Positions 1 through 9,134 of a stretch of 13,234 nt of DNA are shown here, one piece after another (positions within the stretch are counted from its first letter, which is position 1; each line of letters starts with the position of its first letter). The notes under the pieces were generated by a model. The model was not told the DNA's origin. It did not search any database and saw only the letters and a program-made list of their open reading frames with translations. Source of the DNA: JABDPF01 sp036351575 (lineage in GTDB: Bacteria; Pseudomonadota; Gammaproteobacteria; Xanthomonadales; SZUA-36); the NCBI GenBank assembly GCA_036351575.1, contig JAZBPJ010000158.1:1-13234 (forward strand), written 5' to 3'. Both the position numbers and the translations under genes were made by a program.

Positions 1-36
1 AAAAAACCCGGTGCGGCAACGCCGACCGGGCTTTTG
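1..36 (-). terminator. Intrinsic terminator of tRNA-Gly
   Basis: The outer stem CCCGGT (7-12) pairs with ACCGGG (25-30). Inside it CGGC (14-17) pairs with GCCG (21-24) around an AAC loop, with one unpaired G at 13. Read on the minus strand the hairpin is followed by six T (A1-A6 on the plus strand) at the window edge. It begins 11 bases beyond the tRNA 3' end, so it most likely ends the tRNA transcript. A shorter CTTTT on the other side (31-35) means it might also act weakly in the plus direction on a gene lying outside the window. Confidence 0.85.
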
Positions 37-41
37 CAATC

Positions 42-117
<76 letters not shown>

Positions 118-129
118 AGAAGGATGCGT

Positions 130-157
130 ATTGTAGTCCAATCAACGATTCTGTCAA
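130..157 (-). promoter_or_regulatory. Sigma-70 promoter of tRNA-Gly
   Basis: On the minus strand a consensus -35 TTGACA (plus 152-157) is followed after 16 bp by TACAAT (plus 130-135), a 5/6 match to the -10 consensus. Transcription should start about 6-8 bases downstream, only a few bases before the mature tRNA 5' end at 117, giving a very short leader. The bases after the -10 element (ACGCATCC) are moderately GC-rich, as is common in discriminators of stringently controlled stable-RNA promoters; that regulatory reading is inference. Confidence 0.8.
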
Positions 158-213
158 CACCAACGGGGTTGATTTGTGGCACAATACCGCAGTTTCAAAA
201 CCAAGGCGGGCCT

Positions 214-432
214 ATGGCCAAAGAAGACGTAATTGAGATGGACGGCATCGTGAAGGAGACTCTTCCCAACACGATGTTCCGGGTTGAACTGGAAAACGGT
301 CACATCGTGACCGCGCATATTTCCGGGCGCATGCGCAAGCACTACATTCGCATCCTGACCGGTGACAAGGTAAAAGTCGAACTGACCCCTTACGACCTCA
401 GCAAGGGCCGGATCACCTACCGGACCAAGTAA
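214..432 (+). CDS. infA: Translation initiation factor IF-1
   Basis: This encodes a 72-residue IF-1, the single OB-fold factor that binds the A site of the 30S subunit and works with IF-2 and IF-3 in start-codon selection. The sequence begins MAKEDVIEMDGIV and contains the hallmark segments NTMFRVELENGH, HISGRMRKHYIRIL and GDKVKVELTPYDL, ending KGRITYRTK. Length and sequence fit the bacterial family along the whole chain. The start at 214 is chosen because it gives the canonical N-terminus and has AAGG 7 bases upstream. A longer in-frame reading back to 34 would translate the antisense of the tRNA and is an artefact. A weak extended -10 (TGG-CACAAT, 177-185) may be its promoter, but there is no good -35. 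It converges on clpA with a 7-base gap. Confidence 0.97.
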   Translation: MAKEDVIEMDGIVKETLPNTMFRVELENGHIVTAHISGRMRKHYIRILTGDKVKVELTPYDLSKGRITYRTK

Positions 433-439
433 GCGGCGA

Positions 440-2743
440 TCAGTCCGCGGAGGCCGGAAGCGCCTTCGGCTCCACGGTTTTCGCGGACACTTTCAGCACC
501 AAATCACTGACCGATTCCCCGTTGTCCGCGGCGGGCGCATCGACGTGCACCGTGCCGCCTTCAGCGAGGTCGCCAAACAGCAGGTCGTCGGCCAGCGGAC
601 GCTTGATTTTCTCCTGGATCACGCGCTTCATCGGCCTTGCGCCCATTTCCGGGTCGAAGCCCTTGTTCGCCAGCCACTCGCGCGCCGCCGTGGTCACCGT
701 GATGGCCACGTCTTTCAGCGCCAGCTGTTCTTCCAGCTCCATGATGAACTTGTCGACGACCATCAGGATCACCGGCTTGTCGAGCGCGCGGAAATCGATG
801 ATCGCGTCGAGGCGGTTGCGGAATTCAGGCGCGAAGGTCTTGCGGATGACCTCCCGCGCGTCGGACGAGTTGTCCTGGTGTGCAAACCCGATCGAGCGGC
901 GTGCGCTCTGCGCCGCGCCGGCGTTGGTGGTCATCACCAGGATCACGTTGCGGAAATCCGCCTCGCGGCCGTTCGCGTCGGTCAGGCGGCCGTGGTCCAT
1001 GACCTGCAGCAGGATGTTGAAGATGTCCGGGTGCGCCTTCTCGATTTCGTCCAGCAGCAGCACCGCGTGCGGGTTCTTGGTCACGGCCTCGGTCATCAGG
1101 CCGCCCTGGTCGAAGCCGACGTAACCCGGCGGTGCGCCGACGAGGCGCGAGACCGAGTGCGCCTCCATGTATTCCGACATGTCGAAGCGGACCAGTTCGA
1201 TACCCATGGTCATGGCCAGTTGGCGGGTGACCTCGGTTTTGCCGACACCCGTCGGCCCGGCGAACAGGAAACTTCCGATTGGCTTTTCCTCGTCGCCCAG
1301 TCCCGCCCGGGCCATCTTGATTGCGGAGGCCAAGGCGCCGATCGCCTCGTCCTGCCCGAAAACGACCAGTTTCAGGTCGCGTTCGAGGTGCATCAGCGCA
1401 TCGCGGTCGGAGCGTGAAACCTGCTTGGCCGGAATGCGCGCCATGTGCGCCACGACCTGCTCGATATCGTTTTCGTCGAGCGCCGTTTTGCGGTCCGCTT
1501 CGGGCAAAAGCCGCTGGCGGGCCCCTGCCTCGTCGATCACGTCGATGGCCTTGTCGGGCAGGTGGCGGTCGTTGATATGCCGTGCGGACAGGTCGACCGC
1601 TGCGATCAGCGCCGCATCCGAGTAGGTAACGTTGTGGTGTTCCTCGAACTTGCTCTTCAGTCCGCGCAGGATTTCCACCGTCTCGGAGTTGCTGGGCTCC
1701 ATGATGTCGATCTTCTGGAAACGTCGCGCCAGCGCCCGGTCCTTTTCGAACACGCTGCGGAATTCCTGGAAGGTCGTGCTGCCGATGCAGCGCATGTCTC
1801 CGGAAGCGAGCACGGGCTTGATCAGGTTGGACGCGTCCATCACGCCGCCCGAGGCCGCACCGGCGCCGATGATGGTGTGGATTTCATCGATGAAGAGCAC
1901 CGCGCCGGGTATCGACTGCAATTCTTTCACAACCGCTTTCAGGCGTTTTTCGAAATCGCCGCGGTACTTGGTGCCGGCCAGCAGCGCGCCGAGATCCAGC
2001 GCGAATATACGGGCATCCGCGAGGACCTCGGGAACGTCGCCCTCGACGATGCGCAGCGCAAGCCCCTCTGCCATCGCGGTTTTTCCGACACCGGATTCAC
2101 CCACGTACAGCGGGTTGTTCTTGCGGCGGCGGCACAGGACCTGCACGGTTCGCTCGATCTCGCTGCCACGCCCGATCAGGGGGTCGATCTGGCCCGCCCG
2201 TGCCCGCTCGTTCAGGTCGGTGGCAAACTGTTCCAGTGCGCTGGCGCGCCTGGCTTCGCCACCCTCGGCCGGGTCGATCGCCTCGGGGTCGCCCTCTTCA
2301 CCCGCTTCGCCCTCGACCTTGCTGATGCCATGTGAAATGTAATTGACGACGTCGAGCCGGGTCACGTCGTTGCGGGTCAGCAGGTATGCAGCATAGGAAT
2401 CGCGTTCGCTGAATATGGCGACCAGCACGTTGGCGCCCTGCACTTCATCCTTGCCGGCGGACTGCACGTGGTAGAGCGCCCGCTGCAGCACGCGCTGAAA
2501 ACCGATCGTCGGCTGGGTATCCCGCTCCGCGTCCTCCATCACCGGGACGTTGTCTGCGATCACCTTGCGCAGGTCGTTGTCCAGCGCCTCGACATCGGCG
2601 TCGCAGGCCCGCAGTATGGCCAGCGCCGACGGGTTTTCCAGCAGCGCCAGCAGCATGTGCTCGACGGTCAGGTACTCGTGACGTTTGTCACGGGCTTCCT
2701 GGTAGGCCTGGCTGATGGTGATTTCGAGTTCCTTGCTGAACAT
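440..2743 (-). CDS. clpA: ATP-dependent Clp protease unfoldase subunit ClpA
   Basis: ClpA is the hexameric AAA+ unfoldase that feeds substrates into the ClpP peptidase in the cytoplasm. The 767 residues are close to the 758 of E. coli. The N-terminal Clp repeat domain spans about 1-140 and is followed by a Gly/Glu-rich acidic linker (about 143-165). The first AAA+ module has Walker A GESGVGKT (215-222) and Walker B VLFIDE (282-287). The second has GPTGVGKT (496-503) and VLLLDE (561-566). An IGF tripeptide at 618-620 sits where E. coli ClpA carries its ClpP-docking IGL loop, so it should be able to partner ClpP, which is not in this window. The start lies 3 bases after the clpS stop with only a distant GGAG, so translation is probably coupled to clpS. 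Complete, with no frameshift. Confidence 0.97.
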   Translation of the reverse strand: MFSKELEITISQAYQEARDKRHEYLTVEHMLLALLENPSALAILRACDADVEALDNDLRKVIADNVPVMEDAERDTQPTIGFQRVLQRALYHVQSAGKDEVQGANVLVAIFSERDSYAAYLLTRNDVTRLDVVNYISHGISKVEGEAGEEGDPEAIDPAEGGEARRASALEQFATDLNERARAGQIDPLIGRGSEIERTVQVLCRRRKNNPLYVGESGVGKTAMAEGLALRIVEGDVPEVLADARIFALDLGALLAGTKYRGDFEKRLKAVVKELQSIPGAVLFIDEIHTIIGAGAASGGVMDASNLIKPVLASGDMRCIGSTTFQEFRSVFEKDRALARRFQKIDIMEPSNSETVEILRGLKSKFEEHHNVTYSDAALIAAVDLSARHINDRHLPDKAIDVIDEAGARQRLLPEADRKTALDENDIEQVVAHMARIPAKQVSRSDRDALMHLERDLKLVVFGQDEAIGALASAIKMARAGLGDEEKPIGSFLFAGPTGVGKTEVTRQLAMTMGIELVRFDMSEYMEAHSVSRLVGAPPGYVGFDQGGLMTEAVTKNPHAVLLLDEIEKAHPDIFNILLQVMDHGRLTDANGREADFRNVILVMTTNAGAAQSARRSIGFAHQDNSSDAREVIRKTFAPEFRNRLDAIIDFRALDKPVILMVVDKFIMELEEQLALKDVAITVTTAAREWLANKGFDPEMGARPMKRVIQEKIKRPLADDLLFGDLAEGGTVHVDAPAADNGESVSDLVLKVSAKTVEPKALPASAD
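449..481 (+). terminator. Possible infA terminator inside the clpA 3' end
   Basis: Just past the infA stop, GGAGGCC (449-455, one bulged G) can pair with GGCTCC (468-473), and GAAG (457-460) with CTTC (464-467) around a CGC loop. A TTTT run follows at 478-481 after ACGG. This could be a weak intrinsic terminator for infA. It lies within the last codons of clpA, so the two genes would share this DNA. The T tract is short and offset from the stem, so the call is tentative. Confidence 0.3.
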
Positions 2744-2746
2744 GGC

Positions 2747-3067
2747 TCAGGCGCGCTCCAGGGTGCATTTCAGGGGATGTTCGTTCTGGCGGGAAAACTC
2801 GTTGACCTGCGCGACCTTGGTCTCGGCGATCTCGTAGGTGAACACGCCGCACACACCTTTGCCGCGCGTGTGGACGTGCAGCATGACCTGCGTGGCGCGA
2901 TCGTGGTTCATGTTGAAAAACATCTTCAGAACCTGGATCACGAAATCCATGGGCGTGTAGTCGTCGTTCAGCAGCACCACGCGGTACATGGGCGGCTGCT
3001 CGACTTCTGGCCGGGATTCCTCCAGCGCCAGTCCGTGGTCTTTGTGTGATTCGAGTTCGTTTGCCAT
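2747..3067 (-). CDS. clpS: ClpA adaptor protein ClpS (N-degron recognin)
   Basis: ClpS binds proteins with destabilising N-terminal residues and delivers them to ClpA, while inhibiting other ClpA substrates. Starting at the ATG at 3067 gives 106 residues, the same length as I recall for the E. coli protein, and places the ligand-pocket residues at equivalent numbers: N34 and D35 in NDDYTPMDFV, gatekeeper M40, and H66 in LHVH. The flexible N-terminus (1-25) is followed by the ClpS core, ending NEHPLKCTLERA. An upstream TTG at 3091 would add eight residues (MKIKYTFT), but they do not resemble the family start; neither site has a clear Shine-Dalgarno. It is first in a clpS-clpA operon transcribed divergently from mnmA. 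Arginyl or leucyl transferase partners of the pathway are not seen here. Confidence 0.95.
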   Translation of the reverse strand: MANELESHKDHGLALEESRPEVEQPPMYRVVLLNDDYTPMDFVIQVLKMFFNMNHDRATQVMLHVHTRGKGVCGVFTYEIAETKVAQVNEFSRQNEHPLKCTLERA

Positions 3068-3101
3068 GGTAAAAGTGTACTTGATTTTCAAAAAATCTTT
3101 A

Positions 3102-3134
3102 TGGCGGCCGGCGACTCCTTTTTTGCCGCCGCCA
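3102..3134. other. GC-rich inverted repeat between clpS and mnmA
   Basis: TGGCGGC (3102-3108) pairs perfectly with GCCGCCA (3128-3134) across a 19-base loop that contains a T6 run (3119-3124). It sits in the 86-bp divergent region between clpS and mnmA and would fall in the 5' untranslated region of whichever transcript starts far enough upstream. I see no convincing sigma-70 promoter for either gene here. The repeat may be a leader hairpin or chance pairing in GC-rich DNA. Confidence 0.25.
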
Positions 3135-3153
3135 CAGACCCTATCTATGGACT

Positions 3154-4317
3154 ATGCAAGCAAACAGCAAGCCGGCAACTGAAAACACGGCGGAGGTCAT
3201 GGTGGCCCTTTCGGGCGGCGTGGACTCCGCGGTTTCGGCCTGCCTGCTGAAATCCAGCGGACGTTCGATCGCCGCCATGTTCATGAAGAACTGGGAGGAA
3301 GACGACCGTTTCGGAACCTGCCCTGCCGAGGAGGACGCCGCCGACGCGCAGGCCGTGGCCGACCGCCTCGGTATCCGGCTGCACCGCCGCAACTTCGCCG
3401 CCGAGTACTGGGATTGCGTGTTCGAGGATTTCCTGGCCGAATACCGCGCCGGACGAACACCCAACCCGGACATACTGTGCAACCGCGAAATCAAGTTCAA
3501 AACCTTTCTTGACCATGCAACGGACCTGGGCGCCGACTTTATCGCGACCGGGCACTACGTCCGCGGCGATGAATGTGACGGTCGGCACCGGCTGCTAAAA
3601 GGCCTCGACCCTTCGAAGGACCAGAGCTATTTCCTGTACACGATCGGTCAGCAGCAGCTGGCGCGCACGCTGTTCCCGGTCGGCGAGCTGATGAAAGCAG
3701 AGGTGCGCGGCATCGCGGCCGATGCGGGGCTGCCGGTTCACGACAAGAAGGACAGCACCGGCATCTGCTTCATCGGTGAGCGCAACTTTCGCGAGTTTCT
3801 TTCCGAGTACATTCCGCCCGAACCGGGAGAAATCCGCACGGTCGAAGGCGCTGTTATCGGTCAGCACGACGGGCTCCAGTTCTACACCCTCGGCCAACGG
3901 CAGGGACTCGGTATCGGCGGTGTGCGCGGTTTCCCCGAGGAGCCCTGGTATGTAGTGCACAAGGACAGCGAATCCAACGTGCTGTACGTCGGCCAGGGGC
4001 ACGAGCATCCCTGGTTGCAATCTGCCCGCCTGGAAGCCGCAGAGCTCAGCTGGGTGTCGGGAACCCGGCCCGCAGCCGGCCGGCAACTGACCGCCAAGGT
4101 CCGTTACCGGCAGCGGGACCAGGCCTGCAGCGTCGAGTCCTGCGATACGGAGCGGCTCGTTCTGCGCTTTGATGCGCCGCAGCGGGCGGTGACGCCGGGT
4201 CAGTCCGTCGTGCTCTACGACGGAGAAGAATGCCTCGGTGGCGGTATCATTGAATGGGCGGACGCGCCGCCCGCGATCGCGGCGCGGGAATCTGCGCACA
4301 GCAAGGAGCAACGATGA
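3154..4317 (+). CDS. mnmA: tRNA-specific 2-thiouridylase MnmA
   Basis: MnmA inserts sulfur at C2 of the wobble uridine (U34) in tRNAs for Lys, Glu and Gln, using ATP to adenylate the base and a persulfide relayed from cysteine desulfurase. The 387-residue protein shows the ATP-pyrophosphatase PP-loop SGGVDS (20-25), the FMKNWEEDD block (43-51), the catalytic Cys109 in PNPDILCNREIKF, the ATGHY motif (131-135), and the second redox Cys205 in STGICFIGER. The C-terminal region (about 220-375) carries the family's beta-barrel, with LGQRQGLGIGG and a WYV segment. The ATG at 3154 gives a slightly longer N-terminus than in E. coli and has no strong Shine-Dalgarno, so the exact start is uncertain. It overlaps hflD by ATGA, implying translational coupling. 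Confidence 0.97.
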   Translation: MQANSKPATENTAEVMVALSGGVDSAVSACLLKSSGRSIAAMFMKNWEEDDRFGTCPAEEDAADAQAVADRLGIRLHRRNFAAEYWDCVFEDFLAEYRAGRTPNPDILCNREIKFKTFLDHATDLGADFIATGHYVRGDECDGRHRLLKGLDPSKDQSYFLYTIGQQQLARTLFPVGELMKAEVRGIAADAGLPVHDKKDSTGICFIGERNFREFLSEYIPPEPGEIRTVEGAVIGQHDGLQFYTLGQRQGLGIGGVRGFPEEPWYVVHKDSESNVLYVGQGHEHPWLQSARLEAAELSWVSGTRPAAGRQLTAKVRYRQRDQACSVESCDTERLVLRFDAPQRAVTPGQSVVLYDGEECLGGGIIEWADAPPAIAARESAHSKEQR

Positions 4318-4922
4318 GAGACAAGAACCTGGCGCTGGCCGGAATTTTCCAGTCCGCCGAACTGGTGCGGCAGGCAGCTTGCCACGGCACCTGGTCGGGA
4401 TACGCGGCGACCGCCTGCCTGAACAGCCTGTTCGCACTGGAAGCGGACTCGGTCGCCGGCATCTACGGTGGCCGCGAACGCATGCGCCTGGGGCTGGAAA
4501 CCCTGCTGGCCGTACTCGACGGGGACAACGAGTATGCCGACACGCTGCGATATGCGGTCGGCATGATCCAGCTTCAGAAACGCTTTTCGCGCTCCGGAAA
4601 GCTGCAGGATGAGGTCGGTGAAACGCTTTCAGAGGTCTCGAAAACCGACCCGGAACTGCCGCAGCACGAACGGGAAGACCAGCAGGCGCATACCCTCGCC
4701 CAGCTCTACGCCCGCACGCTCAGCACGCTGTCGCCGCGCATCGTGGTCAGCGGCAAGCCCCAGTACCTGCAGAACGAACGCACCACGGACTGGATCCGCA
4801 CCCTGCTGCTGGCCGGCGTCCGCTCCGCGACCCTGTGGCAGCAACTGGGCGCCGGGCGCCTGGAGCTGATGTTCGGCCGCAAGAAAATCGCCAACGATAT
4901 CCGCGAATACCTGACGAGTTGA
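4314..4922 (+). CDS. hflD: Lysogenization regulator homologue HflD
   Basis: The 202-residue protein matches HflD, a peripheral inner-membrane protein of Gammaproteobacteria that in E. coli binds the phage lambda CII activator and lowers lysogeny. Its role in the host's own physiology is unclear. Recognisable family segments are LALAGIFQSAELV near the N-terminus, GGRERMRLGLETLL around residue 60, and LSPRIVVSG and LLLAGVRSATLWQQLGAGRLELMF in the C-terminal half. There are no obvious transmembrane helices. The ATG at 4314 is chosen because AAGGAG (4303-4308) lies 5 bases upstream and the codon overlaps the mnmA stop. In E. coli the next gene is purB; here it is acnA. Confidence 0.93.
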   Translation: MRDKNLALAGIFQSAELVRQAACHGTWSGYAATACLNSLFALEADSVAGIYGGRERMRLGLETLLAVLDGDNEYADTLRYAVGMIQLQKRFSRSGKLQDEVGETLSEVSKTDPELPQHEREDQQAHTLAQLYARTLSTLSPRIVVSGKPQYLQNERTTDWIRTLLLAGVRSATLWQQLGAGRLELMFGRKKIANDIREYLTS

Positions 4923-4936
4923 ACGCGGGGCTGGGC

Positions 4937-4970
4937 GGCCGTTTCGCAATCGGCCATAATTAGAAATTAA
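4937..4970 (+). promoter_or_regulatory. AT-rich probable promoter region of acnA
   Basis: The 94-bp gap between hflD and acnA has an abrupt AT-rich block. It contains CATAAT (4955-4960), a 5/6 match to a -10 element, and an inverted repeat TAATT-AGA-AATTA (4957-4969). A 5-bp hairpin, GGCCG (4937-4941) with CGGCC (4951-4955), lies just before it. No good -35 sits at the right distance, so an activator-dependent promoter or no promoter at all are both possible. The gap also means acnA is not tightly coupled to mnmA-hflD. Confidence 0.3.
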
Positions 4971-5016
4971 CTCAAACATTCATCAAACCAACGACCTGTC
5001 GTACACGGAGACCGTC

Positions 5017-7671
<2,655 letters not shown>

Positions 7672-7700
7672 CCGCCGGCGCCGTTTCAAGCCTCCAGGCG

Positions 7701-7741
7701 GGACCAGGGCGGCAGAATGCTGCCCTGGCCCCGTTTTTTTT
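7701..7741 (+). terminator. Strong intrinsic terminator of acnA
   Basis: CCAGGGCGGCA (7704-7714) pairs with TGCTGCCCTGG (7718-7728) around a GAA loop, an 11-bp stem with a single G-U pair. After CCCCG comes a run of eight T (7734-7741). It starts 30 bases after the acnA stop and should end that transcript, separating acnA from the Fe-S gene. Confidence 0.9.
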
Positions 7742-7754
7742 GACCTGCGGTCAA
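7740..7754. promoter_or_regulatory. Perfect inverted repeat, candidate operator
   Basis: TTGACC (7740-7745), TGC and GGTCAA (7749-7754) form a perfect 6-3-6 palindrome that starts in the last T bases of the acnA terminator. It is about 86 bases upstream of the Fe-S gene start. The TTGAC-N5-GTCAA shape recalls Crp/Fnr-family half-sites, but the FNR consensus as I know it has four central bases rather than five, so I do not assign a regulator. Confidence 0.45.
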
Positions 7755-7767
7755 GAAAACATCGAAT
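7740..7767 (+). promoter_or_regulatory. Possible promoter of the Fe-S gene
   Basis: TTGACC (7740-7745) is a 5/6 match to the -35 consensus, and 16 bp later TCGAAT (7762-7767) is a 4/6 match to -10. Use of this promoter would give a leader of about 65-70 bases. The -35 lies entirely inside the palindrome at 7740-7754, so a protein bound there would be expected to compete with RNA polymerase. Confidence 0.3.
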
Positions 7768-7822
7768 TCCGCTCGTCATTTTCAAACCCGCCGTGAATAC
7801 TCTTGAGGAATGGCCTGACCCC

Positions 7823-7843
7823 AAGGGAGCATGACCCAGCGTG
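7823..7843 (+). promoter_or_regulatory. Ribosome binding site and GTG start of the Fe-S gene
   Basis: AAGGGAG (7823-7829) precedes the GTG at 7841 by 11 bases, slightly long. An ATG at 7831, only one base after the motif and in another frame, opens a shadow reading frame and is too close to use the same site well. An in-frame TGA at 7832-7834 rules out any start further upstream, so GTG is the earliest possible one. Confidence 0.55.
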
Positions 7844-9124
7844 GCCCATACGACCCTGAAAACGAGTTATTCCGCGCTTGCCGACCGCCTGAACCGCTTT
7901 CCGCAGGGCGCGCCGGCTTCCGACCTGCTCTTCCAAATACTCTCCATGCTGTTCAGCGAAGAAGAAGCCGGCCTGGTCTCGCTGATGCCGATCAAGCCGT
8001 TCACGGCAAAAAAAGCCAGCCGAATCTGGAAAAAGAACCTCGTCGAAACGCGCAACATGCTGGACAACCTGGCCGGCCGGGGCATCCTCGTCGATATCGA
8101 GCAGGACGGTGAATCCGTCTACGTCCTGCCGCCGCCGATGGCCGGGTTTTTCGAATTTTCGCTGATGCGCGTGCGCGACGACATCGACCAGAAAGTGCTC
8201 AGCGAACTGTTCTACCAGTACCTGAACGTCGAGGAGGATTTTGTTCGCGAACTGTTCACCCAGGGTGAAACGCAGCTGGGACGAACGTTCGTCAGCGAAC
8301 CGGCGCTGTCCGAGGAGAACGCGCTGCATGTGCTGGATTACGAGCGCGCCAGCGAGGTCATCGAGACCGCCAGCCACATCGGCGTGGGCCGCTGCTACTG
8401 CCGGCACAAGATGGAACACATGGACAGGGCCTGCGATGCGCCGCAGGACATCTGCATGACCTTCAACACGACGGCGGCCTCGCTGACAAAACATGGTGTT
8501 GCGCGTTCCATTGACAAGTTCGAGTGTCGCGACCTGCTGCAGCAGGCCTACGACTACGACCTGGTGCAGTTCGGTGAAAACGTTCGCGAGTCCGTGAATT
8601 TCATCTGCAACTGCTGCGGCTGCTGCTGCGAGGCGATGATCGCGGCCCGCCGTTTTTCCATCCTCAACCCGGTGCACACCACGAACTTCATTCCGGTGGT
8701 GGACGAAGAGGTCTGCAACGGCTGCGGCAAGTGCGTGAACGTCTGCCCGGTCGAAGCGATGACGCTGGTATCGGCGAATGACCCCGACAAGCCGCGCATG
8801 AAAGTGGCCCGGCTCAACGAGGACCTGTGCCTGGGCTGCGGTGTCTGCATCCGCAGCTGCAACAAGAAACACGGCTTGAGACTGGAGTCACGGGAAAAAC
8901 GGGTCCTCACGCCCGTCAACGGCACGCATCGCGCGGTGGTCATGGCTATCGAGCGGGGCAAACTGCAGAACCTGCTGTTCGACAACCAGGTGCTGTGGAG
9001 TCATCGCGCCATGGCGGGTGTACTGGGCGTGATCCTGAAACTGCCGCCGCTGAAACAGGCGCTGGCAAGCAAGCAGCTGAAATCACGCTACCTGGAAAAA
9101 CTCATCAGCCGCCTAACGCACTGA
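7841..9124 (+). CDS. Winged-helix, cysteine-rich 4Fe-4S protein of unknown function
   Basis: I recognise a type of iron-sulfur protein but no characterised function. Of 427 residues, about 25-98 look like a winged helix: helices around KKASRIWKKNLVETRNMLDN, then a strand-turn-strand wing ending YVLPPPM. Next is a conserved-looking stretch (about 100-170). The centre has CYCRH (Cys185, Cys187), Cys198, Cys205 and Cys229, then CNCCGCCC (Cys256, 258, 259, 261, 262, 263). Two ferredoxin-type motifs follow: Cys292-295-298-302 (CNGCGKCVNVCP) and Cys330-333-336-340 (CLGCGVCIRSCN), the second with Asn where Pro is usual. That makes 19 cysteines, all between 185 and 340. The tail (about 360-427) is basic and has no cysteine. 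There is no signal peptide, so it is probably cytoplasmic. From memory, similar proteins occur in anaerobic Deltaproteobacteria and archaea; I cannot check. It could be an electron carrier or a redox-sensing regulator. Its base composition matches its neighbours. Confidence 0.85.
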   Translation: MAHTTLKTSYSALADRLNRFPQGAPASDLLFQILSMLFSEEEAGLVSLMPIKPFTAKKASRIWKKNLVETRNMLDNLAGRGILVDIEQDGESVYVLPPPMAGFFEFSLMRVRDDIDQKVLSELFYQYLNVEEDFVRELFTQGETQLGRTFVSEPALSEENALHVLDYERASEVIETASHIGVGRCYCRHKMEHMDRACDAPQDICMTFNTTAASLTKHGVARSIDKFECRDLLQQAYDYDLVQFGENVRESVNFICNCCGCCCEAMIAARRFSILNPVHTTNFIPVVDEEVCNGCGKCVNVCPVEAMTLVSANDPDKPRMKVARLNEDLCLGCGVCIRSCNKKHGLRLESREKRVLTPVNGTHRAVVMAIERGKLQNLLFDNQVLWSHRAMAGVLGVILKLPPLKQALASKQLKSRYLEKLISRLTH

Positions 9125-9134
9125 AGACCTTCAG
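9121..9134. repeat. Palindrome containing both stop codons at a convergent junction
   Basis: CTGAAG-AC-CTTCAG is a perfect inverted repeat that includes the TGA of the Fe-S gene (9122-9124) and the TGA of lhr (reverse complement of 9131-9133). An overlapping GACC-TTCA-GGTC (9126-9137) could form a small tetraloop hairpin. No T tract follows on either side, so it is not a convincing bidirectional terminator. Confidence 0.5.

Noticed and set aside
3068..3091. Upstream TTG start for clpS adding eight residues
   Set aside because: The ATG at 3067 gives 106 residues with pocket residues at family-standard positions; the extension has no family resemblance.
4314..4922. hflD as a sign of prophage
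   Set aside because: HflD is a chromosomal host gene next to mnmA; no phage structural, integrase or repressor genes are present in the window.
7831..8112. 93-codon frame starting with ATG one base after the AAGGGAG motif
   Set aside because: It overlaps the Fe-S gene in another frame, its ATG is too close to the ribosome binding site, and the product is arginine- and proline-rich with no motif. The GTG frame encodes the recognisable protein.
7751..8872. 373-codon open frame antisense to the Fe-S gene
   Set aside because: Its composition is typical of antisense reading of GC-rich codons, and the plus strand carries clear ferredoxin motifs.
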